Of a stretch of DNA of 64,000 nucleotides, positions 22,438-31,963 are shown one piece after another; position 1 is the stretch's first letter; every line of letters starts with the position of its first letter. The notes beneath the pieces were generated by a model. It searched no databases, was not told the DNA's origin, and saw only the letters and a program-made list of their open reading frames with translations. Origin of the DNA: an uncultured Acetatifactor sp. (lineage in GTDB: Bacteria; Bacillota; Clostridia; Lachnospirales; Lachnospiraceae). The position numbers and the translations under genes were made by a program. The DNA is taken from the NCBI GenBank assembly GCA_910585015.1, contig CAJUCT010000025.1:5619-69618 (forward strand), written 5' to 3'.

Positions 22438-24393
22438 ATGGCAGAGGAAAGAACACCCCAGGCAAATATGGCTTCGAGCGCAGGAGGCCCGAGAGGACCT
22501 CATGGACCCAGAGGGGCCAGAGGTCCCAGACCCAAGATTGAGAATCCCGGCAAGCTGTTAAAGCGGGTGCTGGGCTATACCTTTAAGGATTACGCTATCC
22601 ACTGGATCGTGGTGGTGGTTTGTATCGTGACCACAGTGCTGGCGTCTCTGCAGGGAACTCTGTTTATGCGGACGCTGATTGACGACTATATTGTGCCTTT
22701 GCTCGGACGGCAGAATCCGGATTTCGGCCCGCTGGCCGGCGCCATCGGCAGGGTCGCCTGCTTCTATGGGCTGGGTGTGCTGGCATCCTTCACGCAGTCC
22801 CGGCTCATGATATATGTGGCCCAGGGCACCATGAAAAATCTTAGGGATGATTTATTTGAAAAGATGGAGGAATTGCCCATCCGGTATTTTGACACTCATG
22901 CCCACGGCGATATCATGTCCATATATACCAACGATATCGACACGATGAGGCAGATGATCAGCCAGAGTATCCCTCAGCTGCTCAACAGCGCTATCAGTGT
23001 GATATCTACTTTGATCTCTATGATGGTGCTGGATATACCGCTGACTTTGGTGACTTTGATTATGGTGGCAGTGATGATTCTGGCGTCCAAGAAAGTGGGC
23101 TCCCTGTCCAGTCGGTTTTTCCTGTCCCAGCAGCGGGATCTGGGACAGCTGAACGGCTGTATCGAGGAGACCATGACAGGCCAGAAGGTGGTGAAAGTGT
23201 TCTGCCATGAGGAGGAGAGCCTGAAGCAGTTCAATGAACTGAATGACAGACTCTGTGACAGCGCCTACCGAGCCAATAAATTCGGCAATATCATGGGACC
23301 CATCAATGCCCAGCTGGGTAACCTGAGTTATGTGGTGTGCGCGGTGACCGGCGGTATGCTGGCTATCACCGGGATTTCAGGTCTGTCTCTGGGTGATTTG
23401 GCGGCTTTCCTGACCTTGAATAAGTCTTTCAGCATGCCTATCAATCAGATTACTATGCAGTTCAACAGCATCATCATGGCCCTGGCCGGTGCAGAGCGGA
23501 TTTTCAGGCTCATGGATGAGACGCCGGAAGTGGATGAGGGCTATGTGGAACTGGTCAACGCGGAGAGAAATGAGCGGCAGGAGATTGTGGAGTCCAGAGA
23601 GCGCACCGGCCTGTGGGCATGGAAGCACTACCACAAGGACAGTGATACCGTGACCTATACGGAACTGAAAGGAGATGTGGTGTTTGACCATGTGGACTTC
23701 GGCTATACGGATGAAAAGATGATTCTGCACGACATCGAACTCTTTGCCCAGCCGGGACAGAAGATTGCCTTTGTGGGCTCCACCGGCGCGGGTAAGACCA
23801 CCATCACCAACCTGATCAACCGTTTCTATAGTATCCAGGACGGCAAGATCCGTTATGACGGCATCAATATCAACAAGATCAAGTTGAGCCACCTGCGCCG
23901 CTCTCTGGGGATTGTGCTGCAGGACACGCATCTGTTCACCGGCACGGTCATGGAAAATATCCGCTATGGCAAGCTGGACGCAACTGATGAGGAAGTGATC
24001 CAGGCGGCAAAACTGGCCAATGCGGACGGCTTTATCCGCCGTCTCCCCGATGGGTACAATACCATGCTGCACGGGGACGGCGCCAATTTGAGCCAGGGGC
24101 AGCGCCAGCTGCTGGCCATCGCCAGGGCGGCCATCGCCGATCCGCCGGTGCTGATTCTGGATGAGGCCACAAGTTCCATCGACACCCGTACTGAGCGCAT
24201 TGTGCAGGATGGTATGGATAAACTGATGAAGGGCAGAACCACCTTTGTGATTGCCCACAGACTATCCACAGTGCGTAATTCCGACTGCATCATGGTGCTG
24301 GAGCAGGGCCGCATCATTGAGCGCGGAACCCATGACCAGCTGTTGATGGAAAAGGGAAAGTATTACCAGCTGTATACAGGCTTGCAGGCCTAG
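22438..24393 (+). CDS. ABC exporter half-transporter with a canonical ATP site (BmrD-like subunit)
   Basis: The 651-residue partner subunit starts with a 40-residue extension rich in Gly, Pro and Arg (GGPRGPHGPRGARGPRP), then six transmembrane helices. Its nucleotide-binding domain has Walker A GSTGAGKTTITNLI near residue 447, signature LSQGQRQLLAIAR and Walker B VLILDEATSSID with the catalytic glutamate. An insertion of about 40 residues precedes the nucleotide domain (VESRERTGLWAWKHYHKDSD). Together with the degenerate partner it should form one asymmetric exporter with a single hydrolytic site. It ends the marR operon before a terminator. Confidence 0.93.
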   Translation: MAEERTPQANMASSAGGPRGPHGPRGARGPRPKIENPGKLLKRVLGYTFKDYAIHWIVVVVCIVTTVLASLQGTLFMRTLIDDYIVPLLGRQNPDFGPLAGAIGRVACFYGLGVLASFTQSRLMIYVAQGTMKNLRDDLFEKMEELPIRYFDTHAHGDIMSIYTNDIDTMRQMISQSIPQLLNSAISVISTLISMMVLDIPLTLVTLIMVAVMILASKKVGSLSSRFFLSQQRDLGQLNGCIEETMTGQKVVKVFCHEEESLKQFNELNDRLCDSAYRANKFGNIMGPINAQLGNLSYVVCAVTGGMLAITGISGLSLGDLAAFLTLNKSFSMPINQITMQFNSIIMALAGAERIFRLMDETPEVDEGYVELVNAERNERQEIVESRERTGLWAWKHYHKDSDTVTYTELKGDVVFDHVDFGYTDEKMILHDIELFAQPGQKIAFVGSTGAGKTTITNLINRFYSIQDGKIRYDGININKIKLSHLRRSLGIVLQDTHLFTGTVMENIRYGKLDATDEEVIQAAKLANADGFIRRLPDGYNTMLHGDGANLSQGQRQLLAIARAAIADPPVLILDEATSSIDTRTERIVQDGMDKLMKGRTTFVIAHRLSTVRNSDCIMVLEQGRIIERGTHDQLLMEKGKYYQLYTGLQA

Positions 24394-24401
24394 AACAACA
24401 T

Positions 24402-24434
24402 TTCCCCCCCGGAGTAATTCCGGGGGAATTTTCT
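24402..24434 (+). terminator. Terminator of the marR-ABC operon
   Basis: A CCCCCGGA/TCCGGGGG stem with a 5-base loop is followed by AATTTTCTCTCTTTT, 12 bases after the last stop codon. Confidence 0.85.
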
Positions 24435-24469
24435 CTCTTTTATTTCTCTCTTTTTTTACAGAAAACCCT

Positions 24470-24497
24470 TTGCTTTTTGAAAAAGGGATGGTATACT
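24470..24497 (+). promoter_or_regulatory. Possible promoter upstream of the 159-residue gene
   Basis: TTGCTT and TATACT are separated by 16 bases. The family 2 repeat copy lies between this promoter and the next gene, so the repeat would be transcribed in the leader. Confidence 0.45.
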
Positions 24498-24511
24498 AAA
24501 ACATATATAAT

Positions 24512-24605
24512 GAACAGCATATTGCTTACCAATGCATTGATCAATATCCGGATGCCAAAGCGGCCGCATTTTGATCACTGTGTGCTGGCAGGAAATATGC
24601 GGAAC
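24512..24605 (+). repeat. Family 2 hairpin repeat, diverged single copy
   Basis: It starts GAACAGCATATT, has a central GGATGCCAAAGCGGCC and ends GGAAATATGCGGAAC. The corresponding points of the 10.25-kb units are GAACAGTATATT, GGATGCCTGAGCGGCC and GAATAGACGGAAC or AAATATACGGAAC. The palindromic plan is also kept (GCATATT/AATATGC outside, GATCAA/TTGATC inside), although the arm sequences differ. It ends 23 bases before the next start codon. Confidence 0.65.
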
Positions 24606-24627
24606 GCTAATTAGGAGGTAGGCAGCA

Positions 24628-25107
24628 TTGAATCAGGAATACATGCGCGATTTATCGAAACGGTACAAGGAGGCTTTGGCACCCTTTTTGCGGTATTTGC
24701 CATGGTTCGAGGAGCATGCAGGCATGCAGACGGGCTCCGAATATAATGGAAGACAGGACGGTAATAGTACCATGTCCTTTCCTGTATATGACAGTACCTT
24801 GCTCAGCTTTGTGAGGGAGGCGGGGAAATCCTCTTTTATGAACCGCAATTACGCTTACATATATACCCGAAAGCATATGAAGACACCTGAGGATGAAAGG
24901 AGAGTCATCAAGGCGGCCACGATCCAGGAATGGGACGTGTTGTGCGGCATTCTGTCAAAATATGTGCTGGGGGGGAATGCCAAGGCATATCTGTGGACCC
25001 AGGCTGTGCAGGAGAGTATTTTTTATATGGTGCTGGTAAAAATGCAGGAGATCGTGGAGTACTGGGATCGGCGTCTGGAGCGGGAAGAGCGAATTATGGG
25101 AAGGTAA
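24628..25107 (+). CDS. Uncharacterised 159-residue protein
   Basis: A soluble protein starting at TTG with AGGAGGT about 9 bases upstream; an alternative ATG lies 15 bases further in but has no ribosome binding site. The sequence includes RYKEALAPFLRYLPWFEEH, VYDSTLLSFVREAGKSSFMNR and a helical C-terminal half with AAYLWTQAVQ-like segments ending in ERIMGR. The compact central YDSTLLSFV block and the strong translation signal argue for a real gene. I do not recognise a family. It precedes a tetR gene by 47 bases and may share its transcript. Confidence 0.65.
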   Translation: MNQEYMRDLSKRYKEALAPFLRYLPWFEEHAGMQTGSEYNGRQDGNSTMSFPVYDSTLLSFVREAGKSSFMNRNYAYIYTRKHMKTPEDERRVIKAATIQEWDVLCGILSKYVLGGNAKAYLWTQAVQESIFYMVLVKMQEIVEYWDRRLEREERIMGR

Positions 25108-25154
25108 GAGTAAGGCCGACTATATGCGGAGCAAAATAAAGAGTGGAGAGGCAG

Positions 25155-25739
25155 ATGGGAGAGAAATCGCTACAGAAGAGGAAGTATATTTTGGAGACTG
25201 CTCGCAGGGTGTTCATGGAGAAGGGATATAAGAGAGTGACCATGAAGGATATCGTGGAGGCTTGTGAGATCAGCCGGGGCGGTCTGTACCTCTATTTCAA
25301 CAACACTGCCGAGATTTTCCTGGAGGTGCTGAAGCTGGAGAGCGAGGAGGCTGACGACGTGTTCTCGGGCAGCATCACCGAGGACGCCACTGCTGCGGAT
25401 ATCCTGACCCTGTTTCTAAGGGAGCAGAAAAAGGAACTTTTGCGGACAAAGGATACTCTGACCCAGGCTACCTATGAATTTTATTTTGAAAACAATCTTT
25501 CCAAGAAGGACAATATTCTGAAAAAGCAGTTTGATTCGGCGGTCAAGATCATACAGAAGCTCATAGAAACCGGAGTGGATAACGGGGAATTCTACTGTGT
25601 GGACTGTGAGGGAACGGCCCGCAATATCATGTTTGTATTGGAGGGTCTTAAGATCAACGCCCAGACCATTGGCATTACGGCGGAGGTCGTGGAGCGGGAA
25701 TTTGAGTATATTCTGACTGCCCTGGGAATGGAAGACTAA
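25155..25739 (+). CDS. TetR-family transcriptional regulator
   Basis: The 194-residue protein has a typical TetR N-terminal helix-turn-helix: ILETARRVFMEKGYKRVTM, then DIVEACEISRGGLYLYF at about residues 28-44. The C-terminal ligand/dimer domain is helical, with FYFENNLSKKDNILKKQFD. I start at the ATG after GAGAGG instead of a GTG 12 bases before it. Candidate targets are the preceding 159-residue gene or the hydrolase-like genes that follow 90 bases later; the sequence does not decide between them. Confidence 0.88.
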   Translation: MGEKSLQKRKYILETARRVFMEKGYKRVTMKDIVEACEISRGGLYLYFNNTAEIFLEVLKLESEEADDVFSGSITEDATAADILTLFLREQKKELLRTKDTLTQATYEFYFENNLSKKDNILKKQFDSAVKIIQKLIETGVDNGEFYCVDCEGTARNIMFVLEGLKINAQTIGITAEVVEREFEYILTALGMED

Positions 25740-25828
25740 GGAGTGTGCTCCTGTCGGTGGCGGCGGGGGCATATTTAATGGAGAAACGGAATTTTTAATA
25801 GGCGGAACTTTTAAGTAGGAGAAGTATT

Positions 25829-26764
25829 ATGATTGAGACAATCGTTTCGCTGGAACTGCCGGTGGGGGAGCATCTGGCCATACGCAGGAACCGGTTCTGT
25901 TATAAGGAAGACACGAAATCGCTGGGACGTGTGGCTGTGGTATCCGGGACTCACGGGGATGAATTGGAGGGCCAGTATATCTGCTACGAGGTGGCCAGGC
26001 GTATTGCCGCACAACCCGAACATCTGACGGGCATTGTGGATATCTATCCGGCTCTGAACCCGCTGGGGGTGGATCTGGCCAGCAAGGTCCTGCCTGTCAC
26101 CGGAATGGATTTGAACCGCATGTTCCCCGGCAGCAGGGACGGCAGTGCCATGGAGCAGATTGCGGCGGCGGTGATGGATGACCTGCTCGGTGTTGATTTG
26201 TGCATTGATGTGCATTCCAGCGATATCTTTGTGCAGGAGATTCCCCAGGTGAGACTGAACGAGGAATTTGCCGGGAGGATGCTGCCCTTTGCCAAGCTGA
26301 TGAATGTGGATGTGATCTGGATGAATGCCACCGCCACGGTACATGAGGCCACGCTGGCCCACTCTTTGAACAATATAGGCGTTCCCACCATGGTGGTGGA
26401 ACTGGGCCAGGGCAACAGCATTAACATGCCCTATGGCAACCAGGTGGTGGACGGGATTTTCAATGTGATGCATGAGATGGGGATCTGGACGGGGGAAGTG
26501 CCGTCAACTCAGCTGCCCGCCATCTCCAGCGACGGCAAGGTGGAGTTTATCCGCAGCGACGTGGAGGGGATATTTCTGCCCAGGAGCAAGCACAATCATT
26601 TTGTCTGTGTGGGAGAACTGATAGGCGAGATTGTGGATCCCATGACGGGACAGGTGAAAAAACAGGTCAAGGCAGGTAAGGACGGGCTGTTGTTTACCCT
26701 GCGAAATTATCCTGTGGTCTATGAAGGGGATCTCCTGGCCCGGATTCTGACGGGCATAATGTGA
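25829..26764 (+). CDS. Succinylglutamate desuccinylase/aspartoacylase-family metallohydrolase
   Basis: The 311-residue protein belongs to the M14-like AstE/AspA family of zinc amide hydrolases. The zinc site is intact: VVSGTHGDELEGQ (HxxE at about residues 39-42) and CIDVHSSD near 126-133 for the third ligand. The substrate arginine segment MDLNRMFPG and a late glutamate in MVVELGQG are also present. A C-terminal beta-barrel domain (residues about 225-311) with EGIFLPR and KQVKAGKDG closes the protein. The substrate (N-acyl amino acid or peptide-like) is not determinable. A close paralogue lies 87 bases downstream. Confidence 0.85.
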   Translation: MIETIVSLELPVGEHLAIRRNRFCYKEDTKSLGRVAVVSGTHGDELEGQYICYEVARRIAAQPEHLTGIVDIYPALNPLGVDLASKVLPVTGMDLNRMFPGSRDGSAMEQIAAAVMDDLLGVDLCIDVHSSDIFVQEIPQVRLNEEFAGRMLPFAKLMNVDVIWMNATATVHEATLAHSLNNIGVPTMVVELGQGNSINMPYGNQVVDGIFNVMHEMGIWTGEVPSTQLPAISSDGKVEFIRSDVEGIFLPRSKHNHFVCVGELIGEIVDPMTGQVKKQVKAGKDGLLFTLRNYPVVYEGDLLARILTGIM

Positions 26765-26850
26765 GAAGGACCCGGGTCTTGCATGGCAGGTCCCAATGTG
26801 GTATTCTTTTGCGGTAAGGGACAGACACAGATTGAGAAAGGCAGTTTTCT

Positions 26851-27786
26851 ATGCATATTCATGAGATTTACACGGTACATTCCACTTATCGGGAGGATAT
26901 GAAGATCAAGGGCTATACTTTCGGTCAGGGAGAGAAATCCGCCTGTATCGTGGGATCGCTGCGTGGCAATGAGGTCCAGCAGATGTATGTCTGTTCCCAG
27001 CTGATTCAGGCATTGAAGGAACTGGAGGCCAACAGCAGCATCTGCGCGGGCAAGCAGATTCAGGTGATTCCGGTGGTCAACAGTTATAGTATCAATGTGG
27101 GGCGGCGTTTTTTCGGAGTGGACAACGCGGACCTGAACCGAGGGTTCCCAGGCAACTCCTACGGGGAGCAGGACAGGCGCATTGTACATGCGCTGATGGA
27201 GGATATAGGCAGTTATGTCTATGGAATACAGTTTGCATCCTTCTATATGGACGGGGAATTTATGCCCCATGTGCGTATGATGGAGACAGGCTACCAGAAC
27301 ACATCCCTGGCCAACCTGTTTGGACTGCCCTATGTAGTGGTGCATAAACCGGCTCCCATCGACACCGGCACTCTGAATTACAATTGGCAGGCTGCGAAGA
27401 CCGCTGCATTTTCTCTGTTCACCAAGACCAATTGGGAGATAGACGAACGCAGCGCCAGCCAGGGAGTGGCGGCGGTGCTGCGTTTCCTGAAACGTATGGG
27501 CATCATCCGATATGACAGCCACAGCGGTTACATCAGCCATGTGCTCTACGAGCAGGATCTGTCCGATGTACACGCGGGCCGCGCCGGAATTTTCCGAGGG
27601 TTGGCGCGCCCCGGCGACGATGTGCGCTATGGCCGTCCCCTGGCGGAAATCATCGATCCCCAGGAGGGAATCGTGAGGGAGTCCATTATAGCCCCCACGG
27701 ACGGCATCGTATTTTTCGCCCATACCAAAGCCCTGATCAACCAGGGGGATATAGTTTACCGTCTGGTGCACAGATTACACGAGTAG
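26851..27786 (+). CDS. AstE/aspartoacylase-like paralogue lacking zinc histidines
   Basis: This protein is also 311 residues and collinear with its upstream neighbour, but the metal site is altered. GTHGDE becomes GSLRGNE, with arginine in place of histidine, and the DVHSSD block becomes GIQFASF, with no histidine. The ADLNRGFPG arginine segment and the C-terminal barrel (AGIFRGLARPGD, SIIAPTDGIVFF) are kept. It is therefore probably a non-hydrolytic paralogue, perhaps a binding partner of the active one or an enzyme with a changed metal site. The ATG follows GAAAGGCAG. It precedes purL by 69 bases but need not share its function. Confidence 0.75.
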   Translation: MHIHEIYTVHSTYREDMKIKGYTFGQGEKSACIVGSLRGNEVQQMYVCSQLIQALKELEANSSICAGKQIQVIPVVNSYSINVGRRFFGVDNADLNRGFPGNSYGEQDRRIVHALMEDIGSYVYGIQFASFYMDGEFMPHVRMMETGYQNTSLANLFGLPYVVVHKPAPIDTGTLNYNWQAAKTAAFSLFTKTNWEIDERSASQGVAAVLRFLKRMGIIRYDSHSGYISHVLYEQDLSDVHAGRAGIFRGLARPGDDVRYGRPLAEIIDPQEGIVRESIIAPTDGIVFFAHTKALINQGDIVYRLVHRLHE

Positions 27787-27855
27787 AGCATAAAAATCTG
27801 ACTCTCCGGAAACAGCGATAACCCATTTTTATATAAAACCAAATGGAGGACAATC

Positions 27856-30800
27856 ATGGGAAATGTAAGACGTATCTATGTGGAAAAGAAAGCTCCCTAC
27901 GCAGTAAAAGCCAGGGAACTGAAAGGAGATCTGAAGAACTATCTGGGCCTCAATAATGTGGAGGAGGTGAGAGAATTCATCCGCTATGATGTGGAGAATA
28001 TCTCCGACGAGACCTTTGCCACCGCCTGCCGCACCGTATTTTCCGAACCCCCGGTGGACAATTTGTATGAGGAAAACATCGAGATCCCGGCCAAGGGTCA
28101 TGTGTTTTCCGTAGAATTTCTGCCCGGTCAGTTCGACCAGAGGGCGGATTCCGCAGTGCAGTGTGTGCAGTTCCTGAAAGAGGACGAGGAGCCCATTATC
28201 CGCACCGCCGTGACTTATATGATTATCGGTGACGTGAGTGAGGAGGAGATGGCCCGCGTCAAGGCATACTGCATCAATCCCGTGGATTCCCGCGAGACGG
28301 ATATGGAAAAGCCGGATACTCTGGTGACTCGGTTCCAGGATCCTGCGGATGTGGCTATCTTTGAGGGATTTGCCGATATGCCCCAAGAGGAACTGAAAAA
28401 GCTTTATGACTCTCTGGGACTGGCCATGACCTTCAAGGATTTTTTGCATATCCAGAAGTATTTCCACGATGATGAGAAAAGAGATCCCTCCGTGACGGAG
28501 ATCCGAGTGCTGGACACCTACTGGTCCGACCACTGCCGCCACACCACTTTCTCCACGGAATTGAAGGATGTGGAATTTGGCGAAGGCTATTACAGAGATC
28601 CCATTGAGGCCACCTTTCAAAGTTATATGGATACCAGGGAGGAAATCTTCGCGGGCAGGAAGGATAAATTTGTCTGTCTGATGGATCTGGCTCTGATGGC
28701 CATGCGGAAGCTGAAAAAGGACGGCAGACTGGCCGACCTGGAGGAGTCCGACGAGATCAACGCCTGTTCCGTGGTGGTGCCTGTGGAGATGGAGTATGAG
28801 GATCATACGGAAACCCAGGAGTGGCTGGTATTTTTCAAGAATGAGACCCACAACCATCCCACGGAGATCGAGCCCTTCGGCGGTGCGGCCACCTGTCTGG
28901 GCGGCGCCATCCGTGATCCCCTGTCCGGCCGGGGCTATGTGTACCAGGCCATGCGTGTGACCGGCGCAGCCGATCCCACTGTGCCTGTGGCGGACACATT
29001 GAAGGGCAAGCTGTCTCAGAAAAAGCTGGTGCGGGGCGCTGCCAGCGGCTATTCTTCCTATGGCAACCAGATTGGCCTGGCCACAGGTTTTGTGAAAGAG
29101 ATATATCACCCGGGCTATGTGGCGAAGCGAATGGAGATCGGCGCGGTGATGGGGGCGGCTCCCCGCAAAAACGTGATCCGCGAGACCTCAGATCCCGGCG
29201 ATATCATCATTCTGCTGGGCGGACGCACCGGCCGGGACGGCTGCGGCGGCGCCACCGGATCCTCCAAGATACACACGGAGCAGTCCATTGAAACCTGCGG
29301 CGCGGAGGTGCAGAAGGGCAATGCTCCCACGGAGCGCAAGATCCAGAGACTGTTCCGCAGGGAAGAAGTCAGCAGGCTTATCAAGAAGTGCAATGACTTC
29401 GGCGCAGGCGGTGTGTCTGTGGCCATCGGCGAGTTGGCGGACGGCCTGAAGGTGGATCTGGACAAGGTGCCCAAGAAGTATGCGGGCCTGGACGGTACGG
29501 AATTGGCGATCTCCGAGTCTCAGGAGCGCATGGCAGTGGTGGTTGACCCTAAGGATGTGGAGGCTTTTCTGGGCTATGCCGCAGAGGAGAATTTGGAGGC
29601 AGTGGCGGTGGCCACCGTCACCGAGGAGCCCCGCCTGGTGCTGAACTGGAGAGGGAAGGATATCGTCAGCCTGAAGAGGGCTTTCCTGGATACCAACGGC
29701 GCGCACCAGGAGACAGGTGTAAAAGTGGATATCCCGGACGAGAAAGAGAATTATTTTAACCGGTATGCCCTGGAGAAGGTGGGAGAACTGGCCCAGGCCG
29801 GCGATATCAAGGGCGCTTGGCTGACGCTGCTAAATGATTTAAATGTATGTTCCCAGAAGGGCCTGGTGGAGATGTTTGATTCCTCCATCGGCGCAGCCAG
29901 TGTGTTGATGCCCTACGGAGGAGTGCATCAACTCACCGAGACGCAGGCCATGGTGGCTAAACTGCCGGTGTTAAAGGGCAGGACGGAAACCGTGACTATG
30001 ATGAGTTATGGCTTTGATCCCTATTTATCCTCCTGGAGCCCTTATCACGGCGCAATCTACGCAGTGGTGGAGTCCATGGCTAAGATTGTGGCAAACGGCG
30101 GCGACTACAGCAAGATCCGGTTCACTTTTCAGGAGTATTTCCGCAGGATGACGGAGGACCCGGCCCGCTGGAGCCAGCCTTTTGCGGCATTGCTGGGCGC
30201 TTACGATGCCCAGATCGGCTTTGGACTGCCCTCCATCGGCGGCAAGGACAGTATGTCCGGTACTTTCAATGATATTGACGTGCCGCCTACGTTGGTGTCC
30301 TTTGCCGTGGATATTGCGAAATACGGCGATATTGTGACACCGGAACTTAAAGCCCCCGGCAACAAACTGGTGCGCTTTGCCATAGAAAAGGACGACTTTG
30401 ACGTGCCCATGTATGAGGCTGTGATGGAGTTGTATGGAGCTATCCATCAACTGATGCAGGAGAAGGCCATTGTCTCCGCCTATGCGCTGGACGCCAGGGG
30501 CGTGGCGGCGGCCGTGTCCAAGATGGCTTTCGGCAACAAGCTGGGCGTAGATATAGAAGAGGGCGTGGATGCTCAGGATCTGTTCTGCAACGGTCTGGGT
30601 GATCTGCTGGTGGAAATGCCTGCGGAGAAGCTGGCGCTGCTGGAGGAGAGGGAGCTTGATTACATGGTGATCGGCACCGTAACCGCTGAGCCTGTGTTCC
30701 GTGCAGGGCAGGTGCGGATCTCCATGGAGGAAGCTTTGGATGCCTGGACAACCAGGCTGGAGAAGGTATTTCCCACCAGGGCGGTGGCCGGGGCCGAGCC

Positions 30801-31656
30801 GGTGGAGAGCAAGACCTACCGGGCGGATAGCGTCTATGTGTGCAGGCATAAGGTGGCAAGGCCCACCGTGTTTATTCCGGTGTTCCCGGGAACCAACTGT
30901 GAGTATGACAGCACCAAAGCCTTTGAGCGGGCGGGGGCGGATGTGGTGACCAAGGTGTTCAAAAATAGAAGCGCTTCGGACATCCGTCAGTCTGTGGAAG
31001 TCTTTGAGCAGGCCATCGGTCAGGCGCAGATCATCATGTTCCCCGGCGGTTTTTCCGCAGGCGATGAGCCCGACGGCAGCGCCAAGTTTTTTGCCACGGC
31101 GTTCCAGAATGCCAAGCTGAAAGAGGCGGTGATGAAGCTCTTAAAGGAGAGGGACGGTCTGGCGCTGGGCATCTGCAACGGTTTCCAGGCGCTGATCAAG
31201 CTGGGGCTGGTGCCCTACGGTGAGATTCTGGGGCAGAAGGAGGATTCTCCCACTTTGACTTTCAATACCATCAATCGGCATATCTCCAAGATGGTGTACA
31301 CCAAGGTAGTCACCGACAAGTCTCCCTGGCTCCAGGGGGCGCAGCTGGGGGCAACTTACTGCAACCCCGCCTCCCACGGCGAGGGACGCTTCGTGGCGCC
31401 GAAGGAGTGGATTGACAGGCTTTTTGAAAACGGACAGGTGGCAACCCAGTACGCGGATCCCCAGGGCAATGTGTCCATGGATGAGGAGTACAATATCAAC
31501 GGATCCTATGCCTCCATCGAGGGTATCACTTCCCCGGACGGCAGAGTTTTGGGAAAGATGGCCCACTCCGAGAGACGGGACAGCGCCGTAGCCATGAATA
31601 TCTATGGGGAGCAGGATATGAAGATCTTCGAGAGCGGCGTGAAATATTTCCTGTAA
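27856..31656 (+). CDS. purL: Phosphoribosylformylglycinamidine synthase, single-chain
   Basis: This enzyme converts FGAR, glutamine and ATP to FGAM. The 1266-residue chain is the large form: an N-terminal PurS-like region (about 1-165), the FGAM synthase core with YWSDHCRHTTF, KNETHNHPTEIEPFGGA and GCGGATGSSK, and a C-terminal class I glutaminase from about residue 1005 (FPGTNCEYDS, MFPGGFSAGDEPDGSAKF). The catalytic cysteine lies in GICNGFQAL near 1106, with SHGEGRF later. No separate purQ or purS is needed. The ATG follows ATGGAGGAC. It sits 18 kb from the purEMND cluster and ends in its own terminator. Confidence 0.97.
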   Translation: MGNVRRIYVEKKAPYAVKARELKGDLKNYLGLNNVEEVREFIRYDVENISDETFATACRTVFSEPPVDNLYEENIEIPAKGHVFSVEFLPGQFDQRADSAVQCVQFLKEDEEPIIRTAVTYMIIGDVSEEEMARVKAYCINPVDSRETDMEKPDTLVTRFQDPADVAIFEGFADMPQEELKKLYDSLGLAMTFKDFLHIQKYFHDDEKRDPSVTEIRVLDTYWSDHCRHTTFSTELKDVEFGEGYYRDPIEATFQSYMDTREEIFAGRKDKFVCLMDLALMAMRKLKKDGRLADLEESDEINACSVVVPVEMEYEDHTETQEWLVFFKNETHNHPTEIEPFGGAATCLGGAIRDPLSGRGYVYQAMRVTGAADPTVPVADTLKGKLSQKKLVRGAASGYSSYGNQIGLATGFVKEIYHPGYVAKRMEIGAVMGAAPRKNVIRETSDPGDIIILLGGRTGRDGCGGATGSSKIHTEQSIETCGAEVQKGNAPTERKIQRLFRREEVSRLIKKCNDFGAGGVSVAIGELADGLKVDLDKVPKKYAGLDGTELAISESQERMAVVVDPKDVEAFLGYAAEENLEAVAVATVTEEPRLVLNWRGKDIVSLKRAFLDTNGAHQETGVKVDIPDEKENYFNRYALEKVGELAQAGDIKGAWLTLLNDLNVCSQKGLVEMFDSSIGAASVLMPYGGVHQLTETQAMVAKLPVLKGRTETVTMMSYGFDPYLSSWSPYHGAIYAVVESMAKIVANGGDYSKIRFTFQEYFRRMTEDPARWSQPFAALLGAYDAQIGFGLPSIGGKDSMSGTFNDIDVPPTLVSFAVDIAKYGDIVTPELKAPGNKLVRFAIEKDDFDVPMYEAVMELYGAIHQLMQEKAIVSAYALDARGVAAAVSKMAFGNKLGVDIEEGVDAQDLFCNGLGDLLVEMPAEKLALLEERELDYMVIGTVTAEPVFRAGQVRISMEEALDAWTTRLEKVFPTRAVAGAEPVESKTYRADSVYVCRHKVARPTVFIPVFPGTNCEYDSTKAFERAGADVVTKVFKNRSASDIRQSVEVFEQAIGQAQIIMFPGGFSAGDEPDGSAKFFATAFQNAKLKEAVMKLLKERDGLALGICNGFQALIKLGLVPYGEILGQKEDSPTLTFNTINRHISKMVYTKVVTDKSPWLQGAQLGATYCNPASHGEGRFVAPKEWIDRLFENGQVATQYADPQGNVSMDEEYNINGSYASIEGITSPDGRVLGKMAHSERRDSAVAMNIYGEQDMKIFESGVKYFL

Positions 31657-31741
31657 ATAGCGTGAATTATCCCGAGGCACACCCGAATAGCCTCCAGAGG
31701 CAAAACGGGGCAGCCGCGAAAAGAGAATAAAGAATTATTAA

Positions 31742-31785
31742 GCGACCTTGAAATGGGAATCAATTCTCATTCCGAGGTCGTTTTT
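31742..31785 (+). terminator. Terminator after purL
   Basis: GCGACCTTGAAATGGGAA and TTCTCATTCCGAGGTCGT form a long stem around TCAA, followed by TTTTT. Confidence 0.85.
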
Positions 31786-31912
31786 AATGCAGAGATATAT
31801 GTGAAAAAGCCTTGAAAAATAAAGGATAATCATAGAGAGCAGACAGGTTTTGATTTAAGAGAAATATGCAAAGGGAAACTGTCCGGGTTCCCCAATATAG
31901 CCCTGTCAGACC

Positions 31913-31941
31913 TTGCAATCAACAGGATTTGATAGTATACT
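31913..31941 (+). promoter_or_regulatory. Promoter upstream of the ROK kinase gene
   Basis: TTGCAA and TATACT are separated by 17 bases. The transcript would run through the decayed 31964-32097 segment before reaching the kinase gene. Confidence 0.6.
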
Positions 31942-31963
31942 AAAAACAGAAAAAGGAAGTGAA

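Noticed and set aside
25829..31656. One operon from the AstE-like genes through purL
   Set aside because: Gaps of 87 and 69 bases allow it, but no functional link or conserved order is evident, so it is not claimed.
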